DNA of 64,000 nt from a virus. The position numbers and the translations under genes are program-made. The stretch lies in the IMG/VR virus record IMGVR_UViG_3300030329_001630, positions 1 through 64,000 of that record, one strand, 5' to 3'. Position 1 is the stretch's first letter. The number at the start of each line of letters is the position of its first letter. Below are positions 33,981 through 40,876 of this stretch, piece by piece. Under the pieces are notes generated by a model. The model did not search any database, was not told where the DNA came from, and saw only the letters and a list, made by a program, of their open reading frames with translations.

Positions 33981-34167
33981 CTGAGTTTCCTTCAAGAAAA
34001 TTTTCCCATTCCTGTTGAGTCATATCTACTGAATCATCAGTATGGGCCGGGTTATCGCCAGCCCACTCGGACCAGTGTTTCTTTTGAGGCTTAGGTTTCT
34101 TTTGTTTTTTAATCTTATCTTTTGCACGATCAGTTTTACGCCAATCGTTATGATCCTTGGGACTCAT
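33973..34167 (-). CDS. Basic hypothetical protein (64 aa)
   Basis: A 64-residue protein. The N-terminal half is Lys-rich (KTDRAKDKIKKQKKPKPQKK), the C-terminal half acidic, ending EGNSDE. AGGAAG lies 10 nt before ATG 34167. Function unknown. Confidence 0.6.
   Translation of the reverse strand: MSPKDHNDWRKTDRAKDKIKKQKKPKPQKKHWSEWAGDNPAHTDDSVDMTQQEWENFLEGNSDE
33977..33994 (-). repeat. 18-nt repeat at a gene junction, copy 1
   Basis: The minus-strand sequence TGAAGGAAACTCAGATGA occurs here and, identically, at 40670-40687. In both it codes for the end of one protein (E-G-N-S-D) and supplies ribosome site and ATG for the next. Confidence 0.8.
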
Positions 34168-34170
34168 ACG

Positions 34171-34281
34171 TCAATTCTTCCTGCCTCTCTTTCTAAGGCC
34201 ATACTTGTTTTTCTTTGAACGCCTCGGCTTACCCGCAGTACGTCCCCTAAACTCTTTAAACTTAATGCTCTTTTTCGCCAA
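34171..34281 (-). CDS. Very basic 36-aa peptide, TTG start
   Basis: A 36-residue peptide, about half Lys/Arg (GKPRRSKKNKYGLRKRGRKN at the end). The TTG start at 34281 has AGGAG 7 nt upstream, in the end of ThyX, whose stop it overlaps by 20 nt. A longer in-frame opening to 34401 lacks a good start. It may bind nucleic acid. Confidence 0.55.
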   Translation of the reverse strand: MAKKSIKFKEFRGRTAGKPRRSKKNKYGLRKRGRKN

Positions 34282-34936
34282 AGTTCCACTCCTGTGGTTG
34301 ACATTTATTGCAAAGGGCTGCCCAACCGTTGGGGAATTTATCAGCCGTGATAGTGGAAACTTGCTCGGCGCACCATTGGATCTCGTGCTGGGCGTGGTCA
34401 TCAGACCTCAGGTTGTAGAACCTTGCCCATGCTGCCAAGCTGCCACTTACGATGAACTCAGTCATGGCTGCCTGAGGCAACACCATCCGTGCCATCTCAG
34501 GCGCAATGCCTTGATTAATAAGAGTATTGTAATGATGGACCATTGACTCCATGAGTTCAATAGTTTCATCGCTTACGTATTCAATCCTTGATGAACTTCC
34601 TTGTTTAATGCTACCTTCTGGCTTTCCACGCCAGACTTCGGCCCTAAACAATTCAGGCTCATAAGAAACATATCTCCTGCTTACCTCATTATAGGCAAAG
34701 CCAACAGTATGTTTAAACCATTGGCGTGCCACGAAGATAGGAACCTTTACTCGTAGCTTAAGAAAGCAGTGAGCATAGGGGGTCCAATGATCGTTCTTTG
34801 CAAGGTAATGTAAGAGCTTAGTATCCTGCTCTCTGAGATTTTCAGTTTCCTTATTAAAAGAAACACGGGCAGCATTAACAATATCTTTGTCATCACCCAT
34901 GTGATCGACATAGTTAACACTCATTTCTGTGAACAT
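34262..34936 (-). CDS. thyX: Flavin-dependent thymidylate synthase ThyX
   Basis: A 224-residue enzyme that makes dTMP from dUMP with FAD and folate. Visible: DIVNAARVSF, HWTPYAHCFLKLRVKVPIFVARQWFKHT, then NEVSRRYV, and the C-terminal AWARFYNLRSDDHAQHEI (FAD/dUMP contact). The signature RHR-x-7-S of most ThyX is KHT here, with eight residues before the Ser. GGAG lies 7 nt before ATG 34936; ATG 34924 at the stop of the preceding gene is possible. Confidence 0.9.
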   Translation of the reverse strand: MFTEMSVNYVDHMGDDKDIVNAARVSFNKETENLREQDTKLLHYLAKNDHWTPYAHCFLKLRVKVPIFVARQWFKHTVGFAYNEVSRRYVSYEPELFRAEVWRGKPEGSIKQGSSSRIEYVSDETIELMESMVHHYNTLINQGIAPEMARMVLPQAAMTEFIVSGSLAAWARFYNLRSDDHAQHEIQWCAEQVSTITADKFPNGWAALCNKCQPQEWNFGEKEH

Positions 34937-35130
34937 GTAACTTCTCCAGTAATATCCTCTCGTTCATCTGTATCCTGATTAATCAAGGTAACCCGAACGT
35001 GATCCTCCTCACCGGGATAGGTCAACTCAATCTCTTGTCGAATGACATCGAGATTGTTATCTCGGTTATCGCTGTGCATGTCAACGGTGTGACCTATAGA
35101 ACCACGGTACATAATTTCTGCGATATACAT
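34921..35130 (-). CDS. Hypothetical protein (69 aa) upstream of ThyX
   Basis: A 69-residue, slightly acidic protein (MYIAEIMYRGSIGHTVDM start; TYPGEEDHVRVTLINQD). AAGGAG lies 7 nt before ATG 35130; the stop overlaps ThyX. Function unknown. Confidence 0.65.
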   Translation of the reverse strand: MYIAEIMYRGSIGHTVDMHSDNRDNNLDVIRQEIELTYPGEEDHVRVTLINQDTDEREDITGEVTCSQK

Positions 35131-35139
35131 ACTCGCTCC

Positions 35140-35397
35140 TTATTCAAGAATATTAATAATACGAGCAACAATGCTCTGTGCTTTTTTTGCTGTTTCCAAA
35201 GTGCTTCTATTCAGTTCTTCGTTCTCGTACTGCATGTGCATCTGACCTGCGATTTGATCGAGGTCGATGAACAAGTAACGAAGATCATTTTCGCTACCTT
35301 CGTAGTCACTAAGGTGCTCCTTCTTGACGCTGCAAGACTTAGCCTTAGCGAAGTGGTTGTTAATGTCATTGAAGATGTTGTTCAAAGGGTCAGTCAT
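35140..35397 (-). CDS. Helical hypothetical protein (85 aa)
   Basis: An 85-residue helical protein (NELNRSTLETAKKAQSIVARI-type C-terminus, seen as NRSTLETAKKAQSIVARI). Start at 35397 shares a base with the previous gene's stop (TAATG), so translation is likely coupled. Function unknown. Confidence 0.65.
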   Translation of the reverse strand: MTDPLNNIFNDINNHFAKAKSCSVKKEHLSDYEGSENDLRYLFIDLDQIAGQMHMQYENEELNRSTLETAKKAQSIVARIINILE

Positions 35398-35561
35398 TAC
35401 TTAGTTCTTTCTGATTCAAAAATGTGCTTGTTGTCTTCTGATTCGAGGTGTGCCATGAACCGCTCGGCATCCTCACGATTATCGAAACCATCTTCAATAG
35501 TATTGGTGGAATCAACTACAACGTTGAACCACTTGCCGGTCTGAACAATCTTGTAAATCAT
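35397..35561 (-). CDS. Small hypothetical protein (54 aa)
   Basis: A 54-residue protein (MIYKIVQTGKWFNVVVDSTN start), followed by a helix NREDAERFMAHLESE. GGAG lies 6 nt before ATG 35561. It fills what otherwise would be a gap and is coupled to the next gene through TAATG. Confidence 0.65.
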   Translation of the reverse strand: MIYKIVQTGKWFNVVVDSTNTIEDGFDNREDAERFMAHLESEDNKHIFESERTK

Positions 35562-35570
35562 TTGCACTCC

Positions 35571-35951
35571 TTAGTGCTTGGTTAGATAGGACTTAAGAAC
35601 TTCCCAATACTTATCTTCACCCATCTTATCAGGGTTATCAGTCATATAAGTCTTGGGCTTGATGTACTTACCTTTCATCTGATTTTTCCATTGCTGTGCA
35701 ATAGAAGGGAACACATTCAGCATCCCTTTATCGGTAGACTTTCCTTTCTTGTCAGTGACAGCCCTCCAGTCCACATAAGGATCGTGGACATTCAGCAGCC
35801 CTTGCATGTGCAACTGCTGTGCTTCATTCAGGTTGTCTTGGTTACGCCTACGGTCAACGATGAGATACACCTGCTCGTTAGCAACCAGCGTAGTAGCAGC
35901 GGGTTGGGTTCCGAACACGCAGAATCCATCACGGTCATACAGTTTACTCAT
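35571..35951 (-). CDS. Hypothetical protein (126 aa)
   Basis: A 126-residue, rather basic protein (VYLIVDRRRNQDNLNEA; MKGKYIKPKTYM). AAGGA lies 7 nt before ATG 35951. No family recognised. Confidence 0.65.
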   Translation of the reverse strand: MSKLYDRDGFCVFGTQPAATTLVANEQVYLIVDRRRNQDNLNEAQQLHMQGLLNVHDPYVDWRAVTDKKGKSTDKGMLNVFPSIAQQWKNQMKGKYIKPKTYMTDNPDKMGEDKYWEVLKSYLTKH

Positions 35952-35975
35952 AGCTTTTCCTTATGTAGCTATACC

Positions 35976-35990
35976 AATAACGTGGGTTTT
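35976..35990 (-). promoter_or_regulatory. AAAACCCA-N3-TATT motif, copy B
   Basis: AAAACCCACGTTATT on the minus strand, in the gap before the 126-residue gene. Matches copies at 26986-27000 and 42265-42279 at 12 of 15 positions. Confidence 0.4.
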
Positions 35991-36013
35991 TTGGACGCTA
36001 CATATCTATCGGA

Positions 36014-36178
36014 TTAGTTTTTGCTACTCTTGAGCAATCTATAGCATAATAAAACTACTAGTATCAATACAAGTAGAGCAGCCCCTGTATCAACAGGTTG
36101 GTCATAAGGCCCGGAGACCCCCTCTGAGCCGCTTGGCCCAGAGGGGACTCGGGATACCTCGAAAGCCTTGCAACCCAT
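36014..36178 (-). CDS. Small tail-anchored membrane protein (54 aa)
   Basis: A 54-residue protein with one C-terminal membrane span (GAALLVLILVVLLCYRLL) and a basic tail KSSKN; the first half is Ser/Gly/Pro-rich. Its ATG shares bases with the upstream stop (TAATG), so it is likely coupled. It could be a holin or membrane modulator. Inside the coding sequence (36118-36145) is an 8-bp GC-rich stem, CCCCTCTG / CAGAGGGG, with a second GCC/GGC stem inside. Confidence 0.6.
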   Translation of the reverse strand: MGCKAFEVSRVPSGPSGSEGVSGPYDQPVDTGAALLVLILVVLLCYRLLKSSKN

Positions 36179-36450
36179 TAGGCGGTCGCACCGTTGGCGA
36201 TAGCCCATGCCTTCTGCTCACGCTTGCGCTGATCCATCAGGCGGTTGAATCCATCAGGCCCGGAGTACTTCCAAGTCTTGCAAGTGGACTTGCCGTGCTT
36301 GGCCTCGTAATTCTTCTTGATTCGGATCACCTCATCCATGAGGCCGCCCTGAGTATCTGCGAAGATCTTGACCTTCCAACTCTTGTTGCCTTCACCGTTG
36401 GTGAGGTAGAAAGTGACGGTGGCGAAGTACTTCTTGTTGTCGTTACGCAT
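36178..36450 (-). CDS. Hypothetical protein (90 aa)
   Basis: A 90-residue basic protein (ATVTFYLTNGEGNKSWKVKIF strand-rich, then a helical C-terminus RLMDQRKREQKAWAIANG). The ribosome site is weak. It lies after a terminator, so it needs its own promoter; a palindrome TGCCA-CAT-TGGCA lies at about 36464-36476 in the short leader. Confidence 0.65.
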   Translation of the reverse strand: MRNDNKKYFATVTFYLTNGEGNKSWKVKIFADTQGGLMDEVIRIKKNYEAKHGKSTCKTWKYSGPDGFNRLMDQRKREQKAWAIANGATA

Positions 36451-36480
36451 GGTATAAAACTTTCTGCCAATGTGGCATAG

Positions 36481-36515
36481 AAAAAAAAGAGGGGACGGCC
36501 AACATGACCGCCCCC
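36481..36515 (-). terminator. Rho-independent terminator
   Basis: On the minus strand: a GGGG/CCCC and CGG/CCG stem (one mismatch, 9-nt loop) followed by TC and eight T. It ends the unit containing the 36538-36927 gene. Confidence 0.85.
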
Positions 36516-36537
36516 TTGGAATTACATTTCAAACAAT

Positions 36538-36927
36538 TCAAGAACCGGGTACAGCCTGAAGCATTCCAAGCGTCCAGTCAATTTTGCTCTTAGCTCGACC
36601 TGTTGTACGCTTGATTACGGGACAACCCTGTCTGCACCAGAGGCATACCTCATGGATTTCTGCATCTCTCTTGACAGACGCAAAATCACGACGCGGAGAG
36701 CACGCAGAGAAATCACCCAAGTGAGTGACGTACCAAACGACATCCTCCGAACCGTAGGAACCCGATTTTTCGTCGTAGTCTTTTTGGTCAATGTCCCTTT
36801 CGATGAAGTACCATTCTTGGCCGTGAAGGCCACTCTGAAAGAAGTACTTTTCGCGTCCATCCAACCCAGCCCTAATGCTGAAAAGGATTTCATTTTTGTA
36901 AAGCCATTCGTATTCCAACTTATGCAT
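36538..36927 (-). CDS. Hypothetical protein with Cys cluster (129 aa)
   Basis: A 129-residue protein with a C-terminal CLWCRQGC cluster, possibly metal-binding, and several aromatic segments (EWYFIERD, DVVWYVTHLGDFS). ATG 36927 has AAGGA 9 nt upstream; 36933 is possible. The stop of the preceding gene overlaps. It is followed by a terminator. Function unknown. Confidence 0.65.
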   Translation of the reverse strand: MHKLEYEWLYKNEILFSIRAGLDGREKYFFQSGLHGQEWYFIERDIDQKDYDEKSGSYGSEDVVWYVTHLGDFSACSPRRDFASVKRDAEIHEVCLWCRQGCPVIKRTTGRAKSKIDWTLGMLQAVPGS

Positions 36928-37174
36928 GTGCATATTCCTTGTAAGAGTCAAAGATAGGGTCATCCCTGAACTTCAGGTTAGTTCCCCAAAAGCGGTACAC
37001 CGTTATAGAGTACCTAGTAAGATTCCGAAGAAAGTCTTTTTCTTTACTAAGTTTATCACACAGTTCCTTAGCGTGTCTAAGTGCGTCCTCCTTTTTGTCG
37101 AAGTGCCACCTTGCGATAAAAGTAGCACACTCTGAAGTATGGTCATGTACGTAGATACGAAACTCTTCAGTCAT
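36920..37174 (-). CDS. Hypothetical protein (84 aa)
   Basis: An 84-residue protein with a helix DALRHAKELCDKLSKEKDF and aromatic strands. It starts at an ATGA overlap with the previous gene, GAGG 7 nt upstream. Function unknown. Confidence 0.65.
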   Translation of the reverse strand: MTEEFRIYVHDHTSECATFIARWHFDKKEDALRHAKELCDKLSKEKDFLRNLTRYSITVYRFWGTNLKFRDDPIFDSYKEYAHA

Positions 37175-37410
37175 TCGTCATCCTCAGGTTCATGGTTTTT
37201 TACAAATGTTTCTACAGTTTCTTTAGTCAAGCCGGGGATACTAGACCTAAAGTAATTCTGCGCGACGGCAATAATATCACAATGAAAGCTATCGTAAAGT
37301 TCTGTCAGCAGGTCATCGAGATCCTCGATACCCTCAAGCTTATCACCGTAGTCTTCACGAAGAAGATCAGTAAGAGCATCTTCAAGTTCTTGTTCGAGAC
37401 AAATATTCAT
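37171..37410 (-). CDS. Acidic hypothetical protein (79 aa)
   Basis: A 79-residue very acidic helical protein (ELEDALTDLLREDYGDKLEG; DLDDLLTELYDSF). Start at 37410 has AAGGA about 11 nt upstream; the TTG at 37434 is less likely. Function unknown. Confidence 0.6.
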   Translation of the reverse strand: MNICLEQELEDALTDLLREDYGDKLEGIEDLDDLLTELYDSFHCDIIAVAQNYFRSSIPGLTKETVETFVKNHEPEDDE

Positions 37411-37430
37411 CGGTTCAGTTTCCTTACCGT

Positions 37431-37655
37431 TCAAAGATATGGAGCAATACGCTCAAAAGATTTAAGATCCACTACGTCGTGGTCTCTCCACAAGTCATCC
37501 AGATTCAAGGTGATCAAACTACAAGTGATCTTTGCTTCGGGCCGCCGACGCTGCTCTTGAGCAAGCCACTTGTGTTTTTGTTTGTTGATCTCACGAATTC
37601 TCTTCTTGATTTCTTCCCCGTCTCTTACTTCAATATTTTTCCTAGAACTAGCCAT
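37431..37655 (-). CDS. Basic hypothetical protein (74 aa)
   Basis: A 74-residue protein with a Lys/Arg-rich helix (KKRIREINKQKHKWLAQEQ). AAAGGG lies 5 nt before ATG 37655. It overlaps the previous gene's end. Function unknown. Confidence 0.6.
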   Translation of the reverse strand: MASSRKNIEVRDGEEIKKRIREINKQKHKWLAQEQRRRPEAKITCSLITLNLDDLWRDHDVVDLKSFERIAPYL

Positions 37656-37998
37656 CAATCAAATCCCTTTCGTAATCTTCGGCTTCCATTCGTGATTGTT
37701 CCCAATCACTTACCATATTACAACAATAATCCACAACAAAATCAGTAACCACCTTGAGGCACCAGCTACTATAGCCAAGCTCCAAGGGAGAAGGAAACGG
37801 ATTGTACTCATCGTGGTACGAGTGACGGAGACTATAGCAAACAGAATCTCCGTACTTGTTCATAACTTCTACTGCCAAACCAATCGTGATCATCCCCGTA
37901 AGTTGTGACTCTTTGGCTATGTCAGCAATCTTCCAAATGTCCCAGTCATTCTTTTTGGTGATGAAATTAATAGCTTCACGGGCTTCGTCAATATCCAT
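37648..37998 (-). CDS. Hypothetical protein (116 aa)
   Basis: A 116-residue acidic protein with helices (AREAINFITKKNDWDIWKIA; TDFVVDYCCNMVSDWEQSR). AAAGGA lies 9 nt before ATG 37998. Function unknown. Confidence 0.65.
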   Translation of the reverse strand: MDIDEAREAINFITKKNDWDIWKIADIAKESQLTGMITIGLAVEVMNKYGDSVCYSLRHSYHDEYNPFPSPLELGYSSWCLKVVTDFVVDYCCNMVSDWEQSRMEAEDYERDLIDG

Positions 37999-38012
37999 TG
38001 GTCAAGTTCCTT

Positions 38013-38387
38013 TCAACAATCGTGTCTATTTTCGTCGGGGACAATCGCAAGCTTCCCGCCAATATTAGTGTCTTGGATGAGGTTCACATGGATCATCCAA
38101 AGACGGAAAATGTTCGGCTTCCAGTTGATGAGATTGGGAACACTTCCCTGCGCGTGCTCACCCGGCGAGTCACCCCACCGAGCAGTGTACTCCCAGTTCT
38201 CGGGGTTACGCCACCCATAATATTCGTCGAACTGCCCTACCGTGTAAAAGTAAAGATCGTGCAAACGATCAGGGAACTCAGGGTCGAAGCTCACTCGACC
38301 AACAAAATGCTCTTCATACTCCGGCCACTCAGGACCGCCGTCAGGGTGTCCAAGAGGTTTGAACTGAGGGGATTTATCAAAACTCAT
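38013..38387 (-). CDS. Hypothetical protein rich in aromatics (124 aa)
   Basis: A 124-residue protein with many Trp/Tyr/Pro (GQFDEYYGWRNPENWEYTARW). AAAGGAG lies 9 nt before ATG 38387. No family recognised. Confidence 0.65.
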   Translation of the reverse strand: MSFDKSPQFKPLGHPDGGPEWPEYEEHFVGRVSFDPEFPDRLHDLYFYTVGQFDEYYGWRNPENWEYTARWGDSPGEHAQGSVPNLINWKPNIFRLWMIHVNLIQDTNIGGKLAIVPDENRHDC

Positions 38388-38449
38388 CGATCAAGTCTCC
38401 TTTCTAAAGTGAAAGGGCAGTTTATACTGATGCCCAGCAGTAGAATCAA

Positions 38450-38869
38450 TTAGTCACGGTTCTTCGCCTGCGAGGCAAAGTGCCTGAATTCTCCCTTTTC
38501 CAGAATTCGCCTTTCGGCGTAAGCCGCACCGAGATCGAAAATGGTCGAGTAGTGGGCATCGTCAGCCTCCTCAATTTCAGCACGAATGTCAGCCTGACGA
38601 ACCCGAAGTGGCTGACCAAACTCTGCTGCGCGAGTCAGGTCACGGAGAACCTTTGCGGGCATCTGGACAGTGACCGTATCGTAGTCGGGAACATCCTTAG
38701 TGATTTCACGCCAGTGGTTGCAGTTCTCGATGGCGAGCTTGAGGTATTCACGCTCGAAGATCAGGGCGTGAAAGCGTTCACGCGCTTCCCTCTGCTTTTC
38801 GTGGAGGCAATCGATCCGATCTTCAAAGGGATCGGCATTGGGATCAGAGAGATCAATCTTATCAGACAT
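38450..38869 (-). CDS. Helical hypothetical protein (139 aa)
   Basis: A 139-residue, largely helical protein (CLHEKQREARERFHALIFER; QMPAKVLRDLTRAAEFG). AAAGGA lies 8 nt before ATG 38869. The gene is GC-rich compared with the late genes. Function unknown. Confidence 0.65.
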   Translation of the reverse strand: MSDKIDLSDPNADPFEDRIDCLHEKQREARERFHALIFEREYLKLAIENCNHWREITKDVPDYDTVTVQMPAKVLRDLTRAAEFGQPLRVRQADIRAEIEEADDAHYSTIFDLGAAYAERRILEKGEFRHFASQAKNRD

Positions 38870-38899
38870 GTTGTTTCCTTTCGAGAAACAGGGTTGGGT

Positions 38900-39169
38900 T
38901 TAGTTGGAGAGACGAGTCTCAATTTCGTGCATTTGCATCTTTTGAAGAAGCAAAGCAAACTCCTCGCCAGAAAGGTCATCTCGAAGGTCGAACAGATCTA
39001 CGCCGCTGACGAAGTCCGGTTCCAAGGGGAAGTTGCGATTCTTTACCGAACCGTGAAAAATGACCTCAGCACCGTTGACCTGCTGGATCTTGGCAGAGTA
39101 CCAGTCACCAACGGGAGCTTTGAGCATACGACGAACGACGTTGAGGGCAGGAGTGTCACACTTTTGCAT
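38900..39169 (-). CDS. Hypothetical protein (89 aa)
   Basis: An 89-residue protein starting MQKCDTPALNVVRRMLK; AAAGG lies 9 nt before ATG 39169. A longer frame to 39277 runs into the GC-rich leader and has no ribosome site. Function unknown. Confidence 0.65.
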   Translation of the reverse strand: MQKCDTPALNVVRRMLKAPVGDWYSAKIQQVNGAEVIFHGSVKNRNFPLEPDFVSGVDLFDLRDDLSGEEFALLLQKMQMHEIETRLSN

Positions 39170-39469
39170 TGTTGTTGCCTTTCGTGAAAGAAATAAGCAG
39201 GGGCCACCATACGAACAGGTGTACCCAGAAATGCCGTGAGAGGGCCGGAGAGGCCGCCTGACGGACGAGAAGAACAAACAAGGGGGAACTGCCCGAGTCC
39301 GGGCGGGGGCCGCAGTCGGGATTCTACGGCTTCTGAGGGGTAGTTGTGCTTAAGGGGGAGGTGCCGAGTCCGTGGCTGCCCACGCGGAGGGCCTGTGATA
39401 GTGGAAGGAGGCGGACGGGGCTTGTACCACGGGGGTTGTAGCACGGGGAGGGGTGATGAGGTGATCATT
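39170..39469 (-). promoter_or_regulatory. GC-rich intergenic leader with promoter-like motif
   Basis: A 300-nt GC-rich stretch without a credible gene. On the minus strand it holds TTCCACTATCACAG (core at 39396-39404), which recurs at 40233 and 40877, and beside it one copy of the GCTGCC-Y-ACGCGGA repeat (39374-39388, given as + strand). The following transcript would have a leader of about 220 nt. Confidence 0.45.
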
Positions 39470-40120
39470 TTAGGCCGTCACGTCAACAATGTTGTTGAGA
39501 GGGGTGTGATTGTGCTCATTTGCGGCTCGGTAGTCGCTCTCGAAGCGATTCAGAGCGAATCCCTTACCCCGAGCGGCGCAAAGAGTGGTGTGAGTACCGA
39601 ACGGCTGCATCCCGTTGTCGGGCGTGTACGTGACACGCAGGGATCCGATCTCGAACCAAGCCGTGACCTTCAGGACACGCGCCTTCTCGCTCTTGGCGTA
39701 GAAGCAGGAACGAGCATGACACGGCAGAGCCTCACCATCAGCGAGGGTCCAGTTCTGGATCGATGTCGTGCCGTCAGCGAAGAAGATCTTCACCTTCGAC
39801 TTCAGACGCGAGTGGCTCTCCGCGTTGTTGACCGTCACGACCGTACCATCCGAGTGGGTGATAGTGGAGATGTCGCCATTGTAGTTGATCACGCTGTCAC
39901 GGGTCTCCGCGTTGGGTCGGAAGAAAGCCTCCAGCATGTCAGCCTCGTACTTGAGGTCGGACATGGTGTGGAACGAGATCAGATCATCGCCCCTCTTGTG
40001 GTAGGCGAAGCACTCCTTCTCCTCCGAGCGGAACTGCTTGCCCCTCTCGTACTTGATGAAGTCTCCGTTGGGAGTCGAGACGCTGAACGAAATGGCTGAC
40101 GATTTGAGACCAATATGCAT
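39470..40120 (-). CDS. Hypothetical protein (216 aa)
   Basis: A 216-residue beta-rich protein (MHIGLKSSAISFSVSTPNG start; ISTITHSDGTVVTVNNAES; VKIFFADGTTSIQNWTLADG). No signal peptide or membrane span. AAAGGAG lies 9 nt before ATG 40120. GC-rich. Function unknown. Confidence 0.7.
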   Translation of the reverse strand: MHIGLKSSAISFSVSTPNGDFIKYERGKQFRSEEKECFAYHKRGDDLISFHTMSDLKYEADMLEAFFRPNAETRDSVINYNGDISTITHSDGTVVTVNNAESHSRLKSKVKIFFADGTTSIQNWTLADGEALPCHARSCFYAKSEKARVLKVTAWFEIGSLRVTYTPDNGMQPFGTHTTLCAARGKGFALNRFESDYRAANEHNHTPLNNIVDVTA

Positions 40121-40344
40121 TGGTGTGCTCCTTTCAAGAGCATGATAGAAAAAGGCTGCCTACGCGGATTCGTTGGCAACCGATGAAGGTGAAACGCTGC
40201 CTACGCGGAGGCTACCTCCGAGGACAGACTGATGATAGTGGATCAGACTCCTCCGAAGAGGGCTGATCGATCCTTGGAACCGGGTGAAGGCCGCATCCTT
40301 GCTTGAGATCATCCGTGATCTCCCTACGCTAGAGGCTCATCTCC
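40121..40344 (-). promoter_or_regulatory. Leader with promoter-like motif, repeats and palindrome
   Basis: No confident gene in 224 nt. It holds ATCCACTATCATC (core 40233-40241), two copies of GCTGCCTACGCGGA (40155-40168 and 40196-40209 on the + strand), and a perfect 7-bp palindrome GAGATCA-N4-TGATCTC (40305-40322). A 50-codon frame (40160-40312) starts inside the palindrome but looks unlike a protein. Confidence 0.45.
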
Positions 40345-40416
40345 TTACAGCATTGCGATGAATGCTAATAGTGTGAAAAAAGGAATCCATTCAAACGGGT
40401 TGATGCGCTCTTCCAT
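40345..40416 (-). CDS. 23-aa membrane peptide
   Basis: A 23-residue peptide, a charged start (MEERINPFEW) followed by IPFFTLLAFIAML. It has a near-perfect AAGGAGG 7 nt before ATG 40416, directly after a terminator. The strong ribosome site is the main evidence. Confidence 0.55.
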   Translation of the reverse strand: MEERINPFEWIPFFTLLAFIAML

Positions 40417-40429
40417 GAGGCACCTCCTT

Positions 40430-40458
40430 AAAAAAAGCAATGCCCTCGTTGGAGGGCA
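40430..40458 (-). terminator. Rho-independent terminator
   Basis: A 7-bp stem TGCCCTC / GAGGGCA with a 4-nt loop, followed by TTGC and seven T on the minus strand. It follows the 40470-40673 gene; the next ribosome site begins right after the T run. Confidence 0.85.
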
Positions 40459-40469
40459 CGCTTCATGAC

Positions 40470-40673
40470 TCACCAGACAGGAGGGATTTCCTCCTCCTCA
40501 GTCAAGCAAGTAGCAAACGTTTCATCCAACTGCTTGTTGAGAGTGGCACGGAAGTTCTCACAGTCTTCTACAGTGAGCTTCTTTTTTCTTGCCTTCTGCT
40601 TGAGAAGCTCCGTAAGAAGAGAAAACTTCCGAGAGAACAACTCAATAGCGTTGATGGTTTTCATGTCAATCAT
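40470..40673 (-). CDS. Helical hypothetical protein (67 aa)
   Basis: A 67-residue helical protein (MIDMKTINAIELFSRKFSLL start; LKQKARKKKLTVEDCENF). Start and ribosome site are inside the end of the upstream gene in the 18-nt repeat. Followed by a terminator. Confidence 0.65.
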   Translation of the reverse strand: MIDMKTINAIELFSRKFSLLTELLKQKARKKKLTVEDCENFRATLNKQLDETFATCLTEEEEIPPVW

Positions 40674-40767
40674 CTGAGTTTCCTTCATTTATCGAACTTT
40701 CAAGAACGTAGTAAAGAACAGCCATACTAAACGCAGTGAAACCAAAGCAGGTAAGATATCCAATCAT
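40666..40767 (-). CDS. 33-aa membrane peptide
   Basis: A 33-residue peptide with one membrane span (LTCFGFTAFSMAVLYYVL) and an acidic tail ending EGNSDD. The ATG overlaps the previous stop (ATGA), so it is probably coupled. Downstream start lies in its last codons. Confidence 0.6.
   Translation of the reverse strand: MIGYLTCFGFTAFSMAVLYYVLESSINEGNSDD
40670..40687 (-). repeat. 18-nt repeat at a gene junction, copy 2
   Basis: Identical to 33977-33994. Codes for the EGNSD end of the 33-aa peptide and supplies the next start. Confidence 0.8.
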
Positions 40768-40853
40768 CGGTCGTTGTATCCAATGAACAGAGGTGCGAAA
40801 GCCATAACGGCACAAACAACAATCAACAGCGTCAACATGATGCAAGCATACAT
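40764..40853 (-). CDS. 29-aa membrane peptide
   Basis: A 29-residue peptide with a membrane span (CIMLTLLIVVCAVMAFAPLF). AAGGAG lies 7 nt before ATG 40853. It sits 24 nt after a promoter-like core and is coupled to the 33-aa peptide: a possible small membrane pair. Confidence 0.6.
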   Translation of the reverse strand: MYACIMLTLLIVVCAVMAFAPLFIGYNDR

Positions 40854-40876
40854 GATGTGCTCCTTCCAGAGCGAGG

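Noticed and set aside
39043-39468. 141-residue minus-strand frame in the GC-rich leader
   Set aside because: Pro/Arg-rich composition, no ribosome site, and overlap with the supported 89-residue gene.
39344-40099. 251-residue frame on the + strand
   Set aside because: It is antisense to the 216-residue gene in a GC-rich region, without a ribosome site; no other gene is on the + strand.
40160-40312. 50-codon frame in the leader upstream of the 216-residue gene
   Set aside because: It starts within a palindrome, covers the promoter-like motif and both repeats, and does not look like a protein.
40355-40370. CACACTATTAGC as another T7-like promoter
   Set aside because: It lies in the coding sequence of the 23-aa peptide and lacks the rest of the consensus.
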